Assembly (NCBI GenBank): GCA_000969725.1
Contig: JXSR01S005517.1
Length of the DNA: 29,419 bases
Direction: 5' to 3' (one strand)
Origin: Ophiothrix spiculata
Taxonomy: Eukaryota; Echinodermata; Ophiuroidea; Amphilepidida; Ophiotrichidae
The notes under the pieces are model-generated. The model was not told the origin of the DNA and searched no databases. It saw only the letters and a list, made by a program, of their open reading frames with translations. Positions 1 through 11,022 of this stretch are shown in pieces; within the stretch, counting starts at the first letter, position 1; each line of letters opens with the position of its first letter. A program made the position numbers and the translations under genes.

Positions 1-194
1 TGTGATGATTTTTGACTTGTAATTTCGTGATGGCGAGTCTTTTTCACGTAAATAATGATTTTTTTTTTAAATAATGAAATTTTCAGGCGGGCGGTTTTGG
101 AGCATGCGGGCGGTGGACGCAAATCTAAAACCTTCATTCTCATGGCCTTAGAGGAGTAGTCATTCAACATCATTTTAGAGCAAGTGTTAATCCA

Positions 195-385
195 ACATTT
201 CAATGCCTTGTTTGCTTTAGAAATGGAGCTTGGTAGCTGTTGGTGGGCTCATTTATTAGGTCACACATAGCAATGCAGTGTTTGCGTTAAAGGTAGATCC
301 TAGCCATCTCTTTTATTCGTTGCACACATATCAATGTATTGTTTGTGTTAAAATTAGAGCATGATTCTTTTATTCAGTGCTACAT
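195..385 (+). repeat. Tandem subrepeats of about 60-70 bp inside alpha copy 1
   Basis: Related words recur at about 201 (AATGCCTTGTTTGC), 272 (AATGCAGTGTTTGCG) and 333 (AATGTATTGTTTGTG). Each repeat also contains a form of CTCTTTTATTC followed by a GTGC/CACAC word. The same subrepeat, reversed, has a clean 60-bp period at 4029-4200. This is a degenerate minisatellite belonging to the repeat family. Confidence 0.6.
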
Positions 386-570
386 GGCATAATCCGAGCC
401 TCCGAGGTACTCTACAAGTTACTGTAGGTAGGTCTGCTACTGAATTGAAGAATAAATTGTGACAGACTTGATTAAAAGTGAAAGAAGGTGTCACGATTAT
501 TTGCTCTATATACTTACCAATGCTTACAATTTATTTGAAGTATTTTGAAAGAAGATTTAGGACTTTACCA

Positions 571-659
571 TACATTGGTTCACCTCAACAATTACATCTC
601 AGTTGGTTTTAGGAATTGACTATACATTGGTTCACCTCAACAATTACATCTCAGTTGAT
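571..659 (+). repeat. 52-bp tandem duplication
   Basis: TACATTGGTTCACCTCAACA begins at 571 and again at 623, and identity continues through ACATCTCAGTTG. Two near-identical copies of about 37 bp are separated by about 15 bp. The high identity suggests a recent event compared with the surrounding diverged repeats. Confidence 0.85.
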
Positions 660-690
660 TTCAGTGATGGCATTTGATGATAAAACCACC

Positions 691-2287
691 GTTATATGAA
701 ATTACAGTTGCATGGCCCTGACTCTTATATTTTAGTTCAGGCATCAGGCTCAAAAAAATTATTGCCTATCTTACCTTTTGACAAAATTGACATATTTAAA
801 TAATCTGTTCAGATTAAGGGACTGATGGCTTTTTTTTTTCTAGAAGTAAGTATTATGTATTGAATTAGTATCACCATAGAATTTGTGGTTTAGAATGTCT
901 AGACTGTCTATATTCTCCTTGCTAATTTCAGTACCATTCTTGGACAAACATTTAACATCCATGTAGATAGTGTAAGGTTACATATTTCTATACACTATAT
1001 ACAAGTAAGCATTAATGAATCTTTCTTTTTGGTAACTAGTTGAAAAGTCATGGATTATGTAGCTATTTGTAAAACTTAAATCACAGTTGACAGCTAAAAG
1101 CTTTAGAACATTTCCTGAGCAGGTATGGTAAATACTTCTTTGTCTATTTCAATAAAAACATTAGGGATTTTCTGTGTTAGTTAACTGTTCTATTTATGGC
1201 ATTTTGAATTTTGGTGTAATATCTTTAAGAACTCTGATGACTTTGTTTTGGTTTACATTAAGTAGAGCATGTACTAAAGTATGGCGGGAATATTTAAAAT
1301 GGGGAATAAAAGTTGGATGGAATAAGCAAATGGTGAGAAAATGAGAAACTAAAGGAAAACAATATTCCTAATTTTTCAAGAATTCATGAAAATATGATGC
1401 ATTAGTGAATGGCAGGCTGCTTTTATGTTCCTAACAATTCATACTTCTTTTATGATTTTCAGCAAATTATGAATTCTTATATCGGACGATAAGAGATAAA
1501 CAAAAATATAAAGGACATTTTATGTTTTTTCTAAGTGTCCTTTTGTGGAATCACCATACAGAAAAAAATCTAGAATTAAAAAGTACAACATTGTATTATA
1601 TTCATAATGGCCTGTGCTTATAGTATATTAGAAGGGCCTAAAATATATTTCTTAAGTTCCATTCTTATTTTTGGCAATGACCTATATAAATATCAACTAC
1701 ATAGTATGATTTGAATATACCCATGTAAGATTGCTTCATTAAGTACCATCCAGAATAAATAATCATTTTACAGTAAATTAACAACAATAAGTGAGCATAG
1801 AGTGGCTGTATTTTCTTAACCATATCATTCTATGCTTATCATGATTATTCATATGTCTTTAAATTAGTTGAAATGAATTCTTATCAAAATTGAAGGAAGC
1901 AAAGAAAAATAGGCCAGTACAGTAGTCAATTTGAGTGTCATCATCACTAACTGCAATAATATTTGTATGATTGGGACAGACGAGGATTACAATAACAAAT
2001 TCATGGTTAAGCTTTGTCTTGATTTCATCATAGAATGTGCCGTATAATTTCTTTAAAAATAGGATTTGGTTAAAGTTTTAGGAATGACTAATGGCTAACA
2101 CAAAACATTTAAATATTTTGGTGCCTTGACTATGTTCTTGAATAAAAAGTTAATGTGGGATTGTGGATGCTGCAGATATAATTTAAAAAGATCTTGTCAC
2201 ATGCAATTATGTAAAAAATGAAAAATACATGAAGGTGGCTAAATACCTTAACTTATCACTTATGAACAATATGCAATGTCATTGTAG
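691..2287. other. Unassigned AT-rich intergenic or intronic DNA
   Basis: I see no open frame of useful length, no terminal inverted repeat pair and no match to other parts of the window here. Short poly-T and poly-A runs are the only low-complexity features. Confidence 0.5.
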
Positions 2288-2536
2288 AAATAAAAAAATC
2301 AATGGAGCATTTACTATTTTACAAGCACTTGAATTTGTTTTAGCTTTTCCTTTACTTATGTGTTGTAGATCTTCTTGAAATGCCTTTATCTAAAAAAGAG
2401 CACTATGACCTAAATTGTTTTTTTCCTACATTCGTTATCAGCACAAATAAATCTACCAAATACTAAATCTTTAAGAAAATCAATGGAGATTTTGCATCTC
2501 TGAGAAAACCCCCCTTAAATAGAAAGGTGAAGGTAA
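2288..2536 (+). repeat. Dispersed repeat beta, copy 1
   Basis: The words ATCAATGGAGCATTTAC and ATCAATGGAGATTTTGC, and the end AGAAAGGTGAAGGTAA, occur in reverse complement at 5824-6012. Similarity stops sharply at both ends, so this is a dispersed repeat in inverted orientation and not the arms of one large palindrome. Its class is unknown. Confidence 0.7.
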
Positions 2537-3310
2537 ACTTCAGCAGATAAAGAATCATTAGTACAACCTGCCACAAGGCAGGTCATGTACTTACAGCGAT
2601 TTTACCTTTGTACTTGCAAATTATTTCACTGCTTAGGGCTTTCCTGTTTGCAATATCATGAAATGTTGGCGTCAATTGAATCATGTTTAAATTACACTTC
2701 ATCCAGTGCTTTCTATCCGTACTTGATTACATTCATACTTGTGCATGTTCATGCATAAATTTCTTGGTGATTTATTTGTTTGTTGAAGAATATATGGAGT
2801 GACAAATTATTGACATTATTTACAACTTGTGTTCCAAGAGAAAAATAACTCTCACTTTATATGCCTTGTTTTTGTCTCAAATAACCATAATAGTTAAATA
2901 TTATTTAGAAAATAAACAAATAAAAGGTACTAAGCATAAGAGGATGTATAATTTTGTGGAGCTGGTGAGATTTATTGATGCCTCACAGTCATGTCAGTTG
3001 GAAAAATGTGGCAAATGTATCTAGCATACATTGCGCAATAGTTGATGTTATGCCTTAGGTCTGAATAAGGCATTAATGAATCTCTGTGCTGAGGGTTGCT
3101 TGCGGATTTAATCACTTAGATTTCATATTTCTTTAGTTTGGTATTGGGAATCTATGTTTGATAGCTCATGATCATGGATTCTGCTGCTAAAAGGCTTGTG
3201 TCATAAATCAGTGATTTTGAAGTTGCCATCAGTATCTGTCCAAAGTCTTACTAAACTCTAAATCAGTGTTGCTGTATTTTGATTCATCCTTTTTCTTTGA
3301 TAACAACTTG
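2537..3310. other. Unassigned sequence
   Basis: A 65-codon open frame at 2827-3024 lies here but has no recognisable domain, paralogue or start context, and its composition is that of the surrounding DNA. Nothing else is supportable. Confidence 0.45.
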
Positions 3311-3392
3311 ACGGGAGTGATTGGAGCCCAAGCGTCTGGAGCTCGGAACTCACAGATTAGAGGTTCCAAGTTCGAGTCAGGATAACATTTTT
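3311..3392 (+). repeat. Possible tRNA-derived SINE head (degenerate)
   Basis: Seen: GTTCGAGTC at 3370-3378 fits the core of the RNA polymerase III B box (GTTCRANYC). About 45-50 bases upstream lies TGGAGCCCAAGCGTCTGG, which could be a degraded A box. Between them, GAGCTCGGAACTC looks like an anticodon-region relic. No intact cloverleaf or acceptor stem is apparent, so it is not a functional tRNA gene. A tRNA-derived SINE fragment is the likeliest reading, though chance resemblance is possible. Confidence 0.35.
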
Positions 3393-3503
3393 AAATGCAA
3401 TGTGATATTCTATAAAAGAAGAACATTACTTGCTATCTACTCATGATAGCATATAAATCAAAATGACAACACCAAACCTCAAAAGATATTTTTAAAATTG
3501 ATT

Positions 3504-3892
3504 AACAGTGAAAGAAGGTGTCGCGATTATTTGCTCTTTATACTTGCCCATGCTTACAATTTATTTGAAGCATTTTGAAAGAAGATTTAGGACTATATAT
3601 AGGTTCACATCTCAGTTGACTGACATACAATTTTCAGTGATGACAACTTAACTGATGATAACATCACCATTATATGATATTTTGTGTCCCTCAAGTTATT
3701 GATGAAAAAATTCCAAAGCGCTATAAGAAAGGAAAACGTTAGACCTAATTGTGCTTACCCTAATTCCCAGGTTTATTCTAAGCTCCTATGCCTATGTGTA
3801 TATGGCTGTACAAATAATTCAGCATCTAAAAACTTTGGCCTGTCTGCAGCATCCATCTAACATGCAGACAGTCAGTGCAAATGTTTGTTGTA
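3504..3892 (+). repeat. Dispersed repeat family alpha, copy 3 (partial)
   Basis: The left part (3504-3684) matches 470-690 in direct orientation. The right part (3685-3892, starting TGTCCCTCAAGTTATTGAT) matches the reverse complement of 4334-4559. The copy therefore joins the end of the family, as seen in copy 1, to the beginning, as seen in copy 2. This suggests that the family exists as tandem or circularly permuted units. Confidence 0.7.
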
Positions 3893-3902
3893 CAACAAAG
3901 AT

Positions 3903-4559
3903 ATAAAGAGCAAATAATCGCGACACCTTCTTTCACTGTTAATCAAGTCTGTCAAAATGTATTCCACAATTCAGTGTCAGACACTTACTGGTAGAGTTCT
4001 TGGGATTATGCCATCCAAATTGATGTAGCACTGAATAAAAGAATCATGCTCTAATTTTAACACAAACACTATATTGAAAGGCGTGCACTATATAAAAGAG
4101 ACGACTGGGATCTATTTTTAAGGCAAACACTGCATTGAAATGTGTGACCAAATAAAAGAGCCGGCCAGGCTTTATTTCTGATGCAAACACAGCAAACCAC
4201 TGATGAAGACAGAAGCATGTCTGTCAAAAATGTGAGTTCTTTCTGGAATTTTCCAATGAAAATTTTAATCACAGCATTGAAATGTTGGACTAACACTTGC
4301 CCTGAAATGATGTTGAATGCCTACTCCTCTAAATACAACAAACATTTGCACCGACTTGGCATCCCCTTGTTAGATGCATGATGCAGACAATCAGGTTACA
4401 CAGTTTTTAGATTCTGAATTATTTGTACAGCTCTGTATAACAAACTTAGAATAAACCTGGGAATTAGGATAAGCACATTTAGCATAACCTTTTCCTTATC
4501 TTTTAACATTTGTAAGAGCTACCATGGATATGTATATTTGATCAATAACTCGAGGGACA
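3903..4559 (-). repeat. Dispersed repeat family alpha, copy 2 (inverted)
   Basis: Read on the minus strand it begins with TGTCCCTCGAGTTATTGAT, passes through GCAAATGTTTGTTGTA and TTAGAGGAGTAG, then the 60-bp subrepeats, and ends at CGATTATTTGCTCTTTAT. The segment 4334-4559 is an inverted copy of 3685-3892, giving a pair of arms of about 210-225 bp separated by about 440 bp. Open frames on both strands inside it (4069-4296 and 4181-4381) lie in repeat sequence and are not gene candidates. Confidence 0.75.
4029..4200 (-). repeat. 60-bp tandem subrepeats in alpha copy 2
   Basis: ACAAACACTATATTGAAA (about 4063), GCAAACACTGCATTGAAA (about 4123) and GCAAACACAGC (about 4183) are spaced 60 bp apart. 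ATAAAAGAG occurs at a fixed position in each. They correspond to the subrepeats at 195-385 in reverse orientation. Confidence 0.7.
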
Positions 4560-4565
4560 TTTAGA

Positions 4566-4907
4566 TCCAGATGCGAAAGGTCCCAAGGTTTGATATCTTA
4601 AGAGACAATTTTTTTTTTCAGTCAAGAAAAAGTTTTTGCCTCTTGCATATTGTCAATTCTCATTGCAGAATGCAGGGAGATAAGTGCTCGGATAATTATG
4701 TGATGCGTAATATATTATTCATCATTCAGACTCAAAAAATTCATCAAATTTACCACTAAAATTTGTCAACTTTTATGAAAAGTAATGATCCAAATTTAGA
4801 AAAATGTATGAAGAATTTGCTATCTTTTAAAGCACAGTAGTGAAACTTAGTACTTTGTGCAGTAGAATTGAACATTGAAAAGGTGCAAGCAGACCAGGGT
4901 TTGAGAT

Positions 4908-4908
<1 letters not shown>
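4566..4908. other. Unassigned sequence
   Basis: I see no open frame with support, no inverted repeat and no paralogue in the window. Confidence 0.45.

Positions 4909-4964
<56 letters not shown>
4909..4964 (+). repeat. Pure poly-G homopolymer, 56 nt
   Basis: An uninterrupted run of 56 G follows TTGAGATC and ends before TGCAAC. A run this long can form G-quadruplex structure and is hard to sequence, so the true length may differ. The polyglycine open frame that crosses it (4868-5125) is an artefact of the run. Confidence 0.95.
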
Positions 4965-4965
<1 letters not shown>

Positions 4966-5823
4966 GCAACATTCCCTTTTCTATCTAAATTTTCTAAGAG
5001 TCTTCAAGATGAAAAAGTGTGGGGTGGTTGTTGATGTTGTTTTCTCAAACTTCTTCAAATTCCATGATTCTGTTCTACCTTTCTACCATGAAAAATTAAA
5101 AGTGCAGTATCTACTATGGTTATAAATTCATGGCGGCATCAAGTCTGTGAAACGGTTTCTAAAATGACATCACTAAACACCCTACCTTGACTTATATAGG
5201 CATTTCAATTATTCTAGTAAGTTGTTGACATTTCTGAAGTGTCAAGTGCATTTTACTTCAGAAATAGAATATCAAAATTTAGACACGGAATATTCACAAA
5301 CGTCAGACAGACTAATGACAAATTTGCATTCCACATGCATCCATTACACATATCATGTAAACAGCCCATGGCTGTTAACAAACGTTTATATTCAATCCTA
5401 TAAATAAACGGGTAATTTTATTTATTCTATTTTGAAGTGGATGTGGGTATACAGCCCTTTATGAGTTTTAGCTTAAAAGATGGTTCGAAATAAATCATCA
5501 GGAGATGAGGAAACTGGTAAGGCATGAAATGCTGGTGTGTAGTACCACTAAAGGAGATTTCAACTGAGGAACTTGATTTTAATTTAAAAATACTTATTGG
5601 TTTGAGAAATACCAGGATTAGGCCAAGAAATACTAGGTTTACATATTGAATGAGATTTAAGTGAATTTAAGAGTTGGTCCTCAGACAATAAAGCAGCTGT
5701 TCTATACAGAGTTCTAGACTCCCCGAGTTCTATCCTCCCGGAGTAATGATACAAAATCCTAGGGTGGATTCCAGTATTTAGAAGAGCCAGCCTGATAGAA
5801 ATGGTATATAAATGGTAGTATTT
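4965..5823. other. Unassigned sequence
   Basis: Open frames of 61 to 85 codons occur here (for example 5222-5407), but none shows a domain, signal peptide or duplicated copy. No terminal inverted repeats were found. Confidence 0.45.
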
Positions 5824-6012
5824 TACCTTCACCTTTCTATTTAAGGGTTTTCTCAGAGATGCAAAATCTCCATTGATTTTCTTAAAGATTTAGTATTTGG
5901 TAGATTTATGTAAGATAAAAATATAGGTAATAGTGCTCTTTTATGAGATATAGGCATTTCAAGGATGTGTAAAATAGTAAATGCTCCATTGATTTTTTTA
6001 ATTTTACATATA
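5824..6012 (-). repeat. Dispersed repeat beta, copy 2 (inverted)
   Basis: This is the reverse complement of 2288-2536. The shared words include TTACCTTCACCTTTCTATTT at one end and GTAAATGCTCCATTGATTTT at the other. It is shorter than copy 1 because the central part has diverged or been deleted. Confidence 0.7.
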
Positions 6013-8129
6013 TGAAAGCATTTTTTGTGCACTTCAAAATTCTGAAATATAAAATCGGGTCAACGTTGTAGTTCTGAAGGAAAATGACAAAAACTGACAT
6101 TTTGTAATAAAATTTGATTACTTTGATGGCACATCTGCATCTGCATAATTTTCCGCATATATACATATTATTATGCTGCAGTGATGCAGTTCCCCAAGTT
6201 TCCTACAGGTTTCTACAAGACAATTAGCAATTAGTTCCTTGTCCAAGGAAAAAAAAAGAACACTCAACTTGTGACCTCGCATTGTTCAAAATTGGGACCT
6301 TTTGAACTATACGCAAGTGTTAAGCTAACTTGACTGCCTGAAGACTGAAAGACCTAGAGGTTTCCAACAATTGTGTTTCACTGGTTGTAGTATCATATAA
6401 GAGGGGTCCGATATAAAATGGACCGTGACAGATTTACAACCTGCATAGGACGGATTTGGCAAGAGCAAATCTTAAGAAATGAACAAAACATGAGGTAATT
6501 CTAAGAGTAGAATATTTAACAAAATATTAAACAAAAACATTGTTTGTGAGTATAATTTTTGTGAGTTTTCATTAAAAGCACGATCACAAAAAATCAAGAG
6601 AAAATTTGATGAGAGATGTTTTTTGTAAAAATATCAAAGTATAAAAGTCTATCAGTGAGAGAGCATGAAAAAATGAAATAAAAGGGTCTAGTCTATGAGT
6701 GCATGGCACCGAGGAAAAATAGTAAGACAATGTTTAATATTACCAACTTGGTCACTTGAGTTGAGATGAGACATCTTCTGTGCTTAGCATCTTCACACCT
6801 ACATATCAAGAATTTGGATAAAGCATGATCTATGTTTAAAAACCTGTGACAAAGAGTTGCCATGATAAAAAAAATATTTTCTCTAAATAAATATGTATCA
6901 TTCCATATACCTTTCACCACAGCAAAGTTTATTCCTTTCATTTATAACATTTGAAGTGAGTCTTATGTTTGAAGTTCAACATCAACATCATATATTCAAT
7001 TTTCTATGCTATATGGCTCCCTTAAGCAAAGTACTTCAACATTTAAGGCAGAAGTTTTGATTGATTTAACAATTCCCCAAAAGTCTTCTATACACAAATA
7101 AACTTTGTGAAGTTAAAAAAATACTTCTCCGCATAATAATTTATGACCTAACCCATTTTTACTCTAAATTGATCAGAATTCTACTCCAATGACCCAATTT
7201 TGACTTTTCCTGATGGATTTTCTATCCAGAAAAACAATTATTGAGAATATAAATGACATAACATGCTCTGCGTCTTAATAAATTTGCTATTGTTATTTGA
7301 TGCCTCGAAGCATCACAGTGTTGGAACAAATCCATCAATTCAATTTTAATTCAGAAGTACTAATAATTCGTTTTTACAAGCAATTTCCTGCCATTATAAG
7401 AATCGTGAAGGTAATTAGATCAAATAAACCACTGAACACTTTTCCAATTGATGATATAGGATTAAATTGAACCCTTAGAGGAAAATAAAGATTCATCAAT
7501 CAAATTGTCAAATTTTTTATCGGTTTTAATCTAGTACACCAAACTTAAACTTAACCAACAACTTACAATAATTTTTAATCACAAAAAGCTAAAAAGTACA
7601 GAAATGAAATGTCCTGTTAATATTCTCAATAAATCAGTTGTTAAATCTTATTATTTTATATTGCACAATTTTATGATAAAGAGGGCTCAATAATTTCACA
7701 GAACAAAATGTTCTGAAGTCTAATTTAGGATCAAGAAGCTATAAAAAATAAGTGTTATAACATTGTATATTGTTCATAGGCCTAAGTCAAAGAAATTAGC
7801 CACTTTTAATGATTATTTCAACATAATTGCATGTAATAAGATCTTTTTAAAAATATCTGAAGCATCCCCAATCCTATGTTAACCCTTTCTGTCCGATAGA
7901 ATGCCTGGCATTTCCTTAGGAGCTTATGAGAAACTCATTATTCTATGATAAAATAAAGACGGTGTTATATTTAAGATTTACATTGCACATTTTCACATTT
8001 TGGAAATTCAAATTTTAAAAAAATGTAGAAGACTCTGCACTTTAAATGTAAGGTAACAGAGGTGAGTTCAACATTCACTACTGGGCGTATAGAAGCTTAT
8101 AGAGGTCATCAAAAGTTGTAATAAGTTAA
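6013..8129. other. Unassigned AT-rich sequence
   Basis: About 2.1 kb in which I find no supportable gene, no terminal inverted repeats and no clear paralogue. Open frames at 5906-6166 and 6693-6941 on the minus strand are short, of low complexity and unsupported. Confidence 0.4.
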
Positions 8130-8210
8130 TTTTTGAAGATAGAGGTCTGTAAAATATCTAACAGAATAACAAGACAACATTTAAATGAATTTTGTAATCC
8201 ATAGATATTA
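8130..8210 (+). repeat. Junction repeat gamma, copy 1
   Basis: The stretch from GAAGATAGAGGTCTGTAAAA to TGTAATCCATAGA matches 11785-11856 closely in direct orientation. In the second location it lies immediately before block B. Here about 1.36 kb of other sequence separates it from block A, so the boundary was either interrupted by an insertion or duplicated unevenly. Confidence 0.75.
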
Positions 8211-9357
8211 ATATTGATCCCGGTTCAGATGTGTATCAAGCGATGCCGTCTGTTGTGCAACATAATACACACAGCCTACCGCATCGTTTTCTGTGTAGCT
8301 TGGTTTTTACTGGTCTTCTAAGTCGATGGACTGAATTCAACATTCTTTTGTCTTTTGAAACTATTTTGTCATAACTAAAGATGTAAGTTTTGTTACTCAC
8401 AGTACATTTCATTTTGATAACAATTTTAGAATGAAAATAACATATGATATCCCCAAGAAACTATCATAATAATATGCAAGTGTGTAAAAATGAGGAAATC
8501 TACATAGGATGCGGATCTGGACCAACCCACATATTTTGCATCTACATAAGAAGAGATCAAGATCGATCAATCTAGATCAGGAAAGCATAAATGAATTGCG
8601 TATACAGCTATTATTGTTTTCAGCAAGTGCTTTTACTTTATCACTATAGTATGCATGCATCCTACAACATGCCTACAACTTAATTCACTCATGCACTTGA
8701 GTAGTTTTTTAACCTGTCTACAGAGATATGGGTTTCCGAGATGCCCTGTGTAGATTTCCCCATTGCATCATACCAGTACTTACCAACATAGCGGATTGAT
8801 CCATGATCTAGATGAAACATATATGCAGGGAGCAGGCAGGAAGGTGGCACATGTGAAAGGAAAAATCAGAGAATGCCAGGTGTCAGGTGCAAACTAGCTA
8901 GGAAACGGAATCATTAAAACAAATAATATACTGAGTGAGGTGCAGGATTGTGTCAGGCTTTTTGACAAAATTTTCCCATTCAATGACAATTCATTTTTTC
9001 AAGAATGGCGCAATTCTACAAATAGATACAATACTGCATCTTGATGAATATACTTGAAGGTAAGGCCAAACATGAAATAAAACAAATATTACCAGCTAGG
9101 AAACTGAATAACTAAAACAAACAATATATATACTTGAATGTGAGGCCAAACACATGCTGATTCACTGATGAAATTATGTGTTTTTAACAAACTTTCTGCT
9201 ATTACAAAACCACTGAACACCTTTGACATAATAGACACCTTTACTTTTCTTAACCATTCACGTAAACATTCAGATAAAGCATGATCTATTGTCTATGAAT
9301 AGTATGTATGATTGGTCCAAAATGGGTCACATGAGGTCTAACGAGGACATTAAACAT
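8211..9357. other. Unassigned sequence with local repeats
   Basis: It contains two related stretches, 8893-8944 and 9092-9150, sharing AGCTAGGAAAC and AAAACAAA-AATATA words. It also has a possible 20-bp inverted repeat pair (8494-8513 and 8740-8759, sharing GGAAATCTACA). Relative to the junction before block B, this whole stretch is extra and may be an old insertion, but I could not define its ends. Confidence 0.4.
8494..8759. repeat. Possible short inverted-repeat element
   Basis: GGAAATCTACATAGG-ATGC at the left is matched by the reverse complement of GATGCCCTGTGTAGATTTCC at the right. Similarity fades after about 20 bp and I see no target-site duplication, so this may be chance or a decayed MITE. 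Confidence 0.25.
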
Positions 9358-9360
9358 AAC

Positions 9361-9528
9361 GACCCGTATTCCAGAAAGGAGTTTAGCTAAATCAAGGTTT
9401 TATTTCCCGTCAACAGCACGACTCATTGAACTGTTCTTATTGAAAGCTGCAATGATGCGTATCATTCCTGGACAGTTGATGCTCAGTTAAACAATGGTTT
9501 AGCTAAACATCTTTCTGGAATACGGGCC
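9361..9528. mobile_element. 168-bp MITE with GRCCCGTATTCCAGAAAG ends
   Basis: The left end GACCCGTATTCCAGAAAG and the reverse complement of the right end, GGCCCGTATTCCAGAAAG, match. Both continue into GTTTAGCTAAA after a few bases, giving TIRs of about 30 bp. AAC flanks both sides (9358-9360 and 9529-9531) and may be a 3-bp target-site duplication. There is no coding sequence. The superfamily is unresolved, and a 3-bp TSD would be compatible with PIF/Harbinger. Confidence 0.8.
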
Positions 9529-10067
9529 AACTGTTTAAAAAAGTAAAGGTGGCTAACTTGAAAACTCAAATAAGATTTCCTCTATTCTTCATGTTTGAGG
9601 ATTTGAGCATCAATCAGCCTGGTGAAATATGTTCACATGAAATTCAGTTTTGCAAAAACCTTGTTTAGATTTCTACAGAAAAGCTTGTTTAAAAAATACT
9701 TAAACAAAATCAGAAACTGAAATGCAAAATAAGCATACATAATCATGATAATTGCATATTTACAAACTAAATGTTTGGCATTAATACCATGCATAGTATA
9801 AAGAAACATATACGATAGTAGTAACTTGCTTGAAATTTATTTTTCAAAACTACCAAAGCCAAAATCTGAGACTCAAAAAGAAAAATTAGCATGTATCTTA
9901 ATATCTTGAACAGAGTGCAAGGTAAAATATTGTGATTTAAAAGAAATAAAGTATGATAGTTGCCACAGATACCTGCTACAGACAAACATGCACTTTACAG
10001 AATAAAGCATCTATTCCAATATAGAAAAGCAAGTATACTCGCACTTTGGCAAAAATATGCATACAAA

Positions 10068-10647
10068 CAGTCTGCTTAATACGAAATATAAATGACCATT
10101 TAAAAATAACCCATGTGACCATGTGTTATTGTCACGGTTAGTGAACCTCGAAATACCTTGACATGTTACCAATGTCCGAGTATACGATTTGAAAGGTTTG
10201 ACCTGAGAGTTGAAGGGAAAACCATTCAAGCAAATTTATTACTATCAAGGTGACTGTGTTCGTTTGATATGTGGAAGCATGTTGACATTAACAGATTTTG
10301 ACATGCGGATAAAAATATTGATCTACGGATAGGTTTGAAAACAGGAATTTAAACCCCGACATTTGAAATTATTGGTGGAATTTTACCTCATCGGTCAGCA
10401 GCAATTATTATAAAAGGCAAGTTTATGTCACAAGTTGTTTTATTTATTAGACTATCTTGTCATGTCTGTGTATTATTGGTGCCATTTCATGTATTTACAT
10501 GTGTCACAATGTATTATTTGTTGATATTTGGGTTTGATTACTCGGCTATAATTTTGCTATTTTTCAAATCTATAAAAATGGCGACGCACTATAAGGTCAC
10601 GTGGGTAATTTTTAAATGGTCATTTATATTTCGTATTAAGCAGACTG
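10068..10647 (+). mobile_element. MITE family with 53-bp TIRs and 5-bp TSD, copy 1
   Basis: The first 53 bp (starting CAGTCTGCTTAATACG) equal the reverse complement of the last 53 bp at 51 of 53 positions. ACAAA flanks both sides (10063-10067 and 10648-10652). Block B has the empty site (about 12355-12375), lacking the 580 bp. A second member of the same family is at 15774-16364 in the opposite internal orientation. The right TIR ends internally in CACGTG (10598-10603). An 89-codon open frame (10425-10694) crosses the right edge and has no recognised domain. The superfamily is not identified. The 5-bp TSD is reminiscent of Transib, but the termini do not fit that consensus well. Confidence 0.92.
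10598..10603. promoter_or_regulatory. CACGTG E-box at inner edge of MITE TIR
   Basis: This perfect CACGTG palindrome lies in the right TIR. The equivalent left position reads CATGTG. Intact CACGTG is found at both TIRs of the second copy (15818-15823 and 16315-16320). bHLH-zip factors of the USF/MYC type bind this hexamer. Whether it is used by the element or the host is unknown. Confidence 0.5.
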
Positions 10648-11022
10648 ACAAAGAACACAACTGGAATGTAAGACGCCATTGCTATGTTGAATGAAAAGCA
10701 AGATAAGATTATTATATATTAACTAAATAACATACATACTCAATTTTTATTAGACATTAACTGTTAATATATTTAGTACACAATGTTATATATTTACTAC
10801 ATGATGAAGTGAATTGTGAAACTAAGGTAAATAGGTTCAACTGTCAGTAAACCACATATTTTTCTGTTAATTGTCCTAATTAAGAAATGTAGATATCATT
10901 TCTTTAAAAAAATTCCACTCATCTTTTGAAATGAAACTTACAGATGTATTATTAAACAAAGCATAAATATTTTGAATATGCAAAAAAATAAAATGTGTGT
11001 GTTTTCAAATATATATCGTTAA

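Larger units (their letters stand above)
148..690 (+). repeat. Dispersed repeat family alpha, copy 1
   Basis: The block starting at TTAGAGGAGTAG reappears as its reverse complement at 3903-4559. The part from about 470 onward (motif GTGAAAGAAGGTGTC, then GATTATTTGCTCT) reappears in direct orientation at 3504-3684. It contains roughly 60-bp subrepeats near its start and a 52-bp tandem duplication near its end. It has no coding capacity and no recognised superfamily. The three partial copies are arranged as if permuted from a longer or tandem unit. Confidence 0.75.

Noticed and set aside
3311-3392. Functional tRNA gene
   Set aside because: No acceptor stem or proper A box can be drawn. Only the B box is convincing.
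4868-5125. Polyglycine protein frame
   Set aside because: It is a translation of the 56-nt poly-G run. The residues on either side have no domain or paralogue.
2288-6012. A single giant palindrome of 3.7 kb
   Set aside because: The outer repeats (beta) and inner repeats (alpha) are inverted, but the sequence between them on the two sides does not match, so these are separate dispersed repeats.
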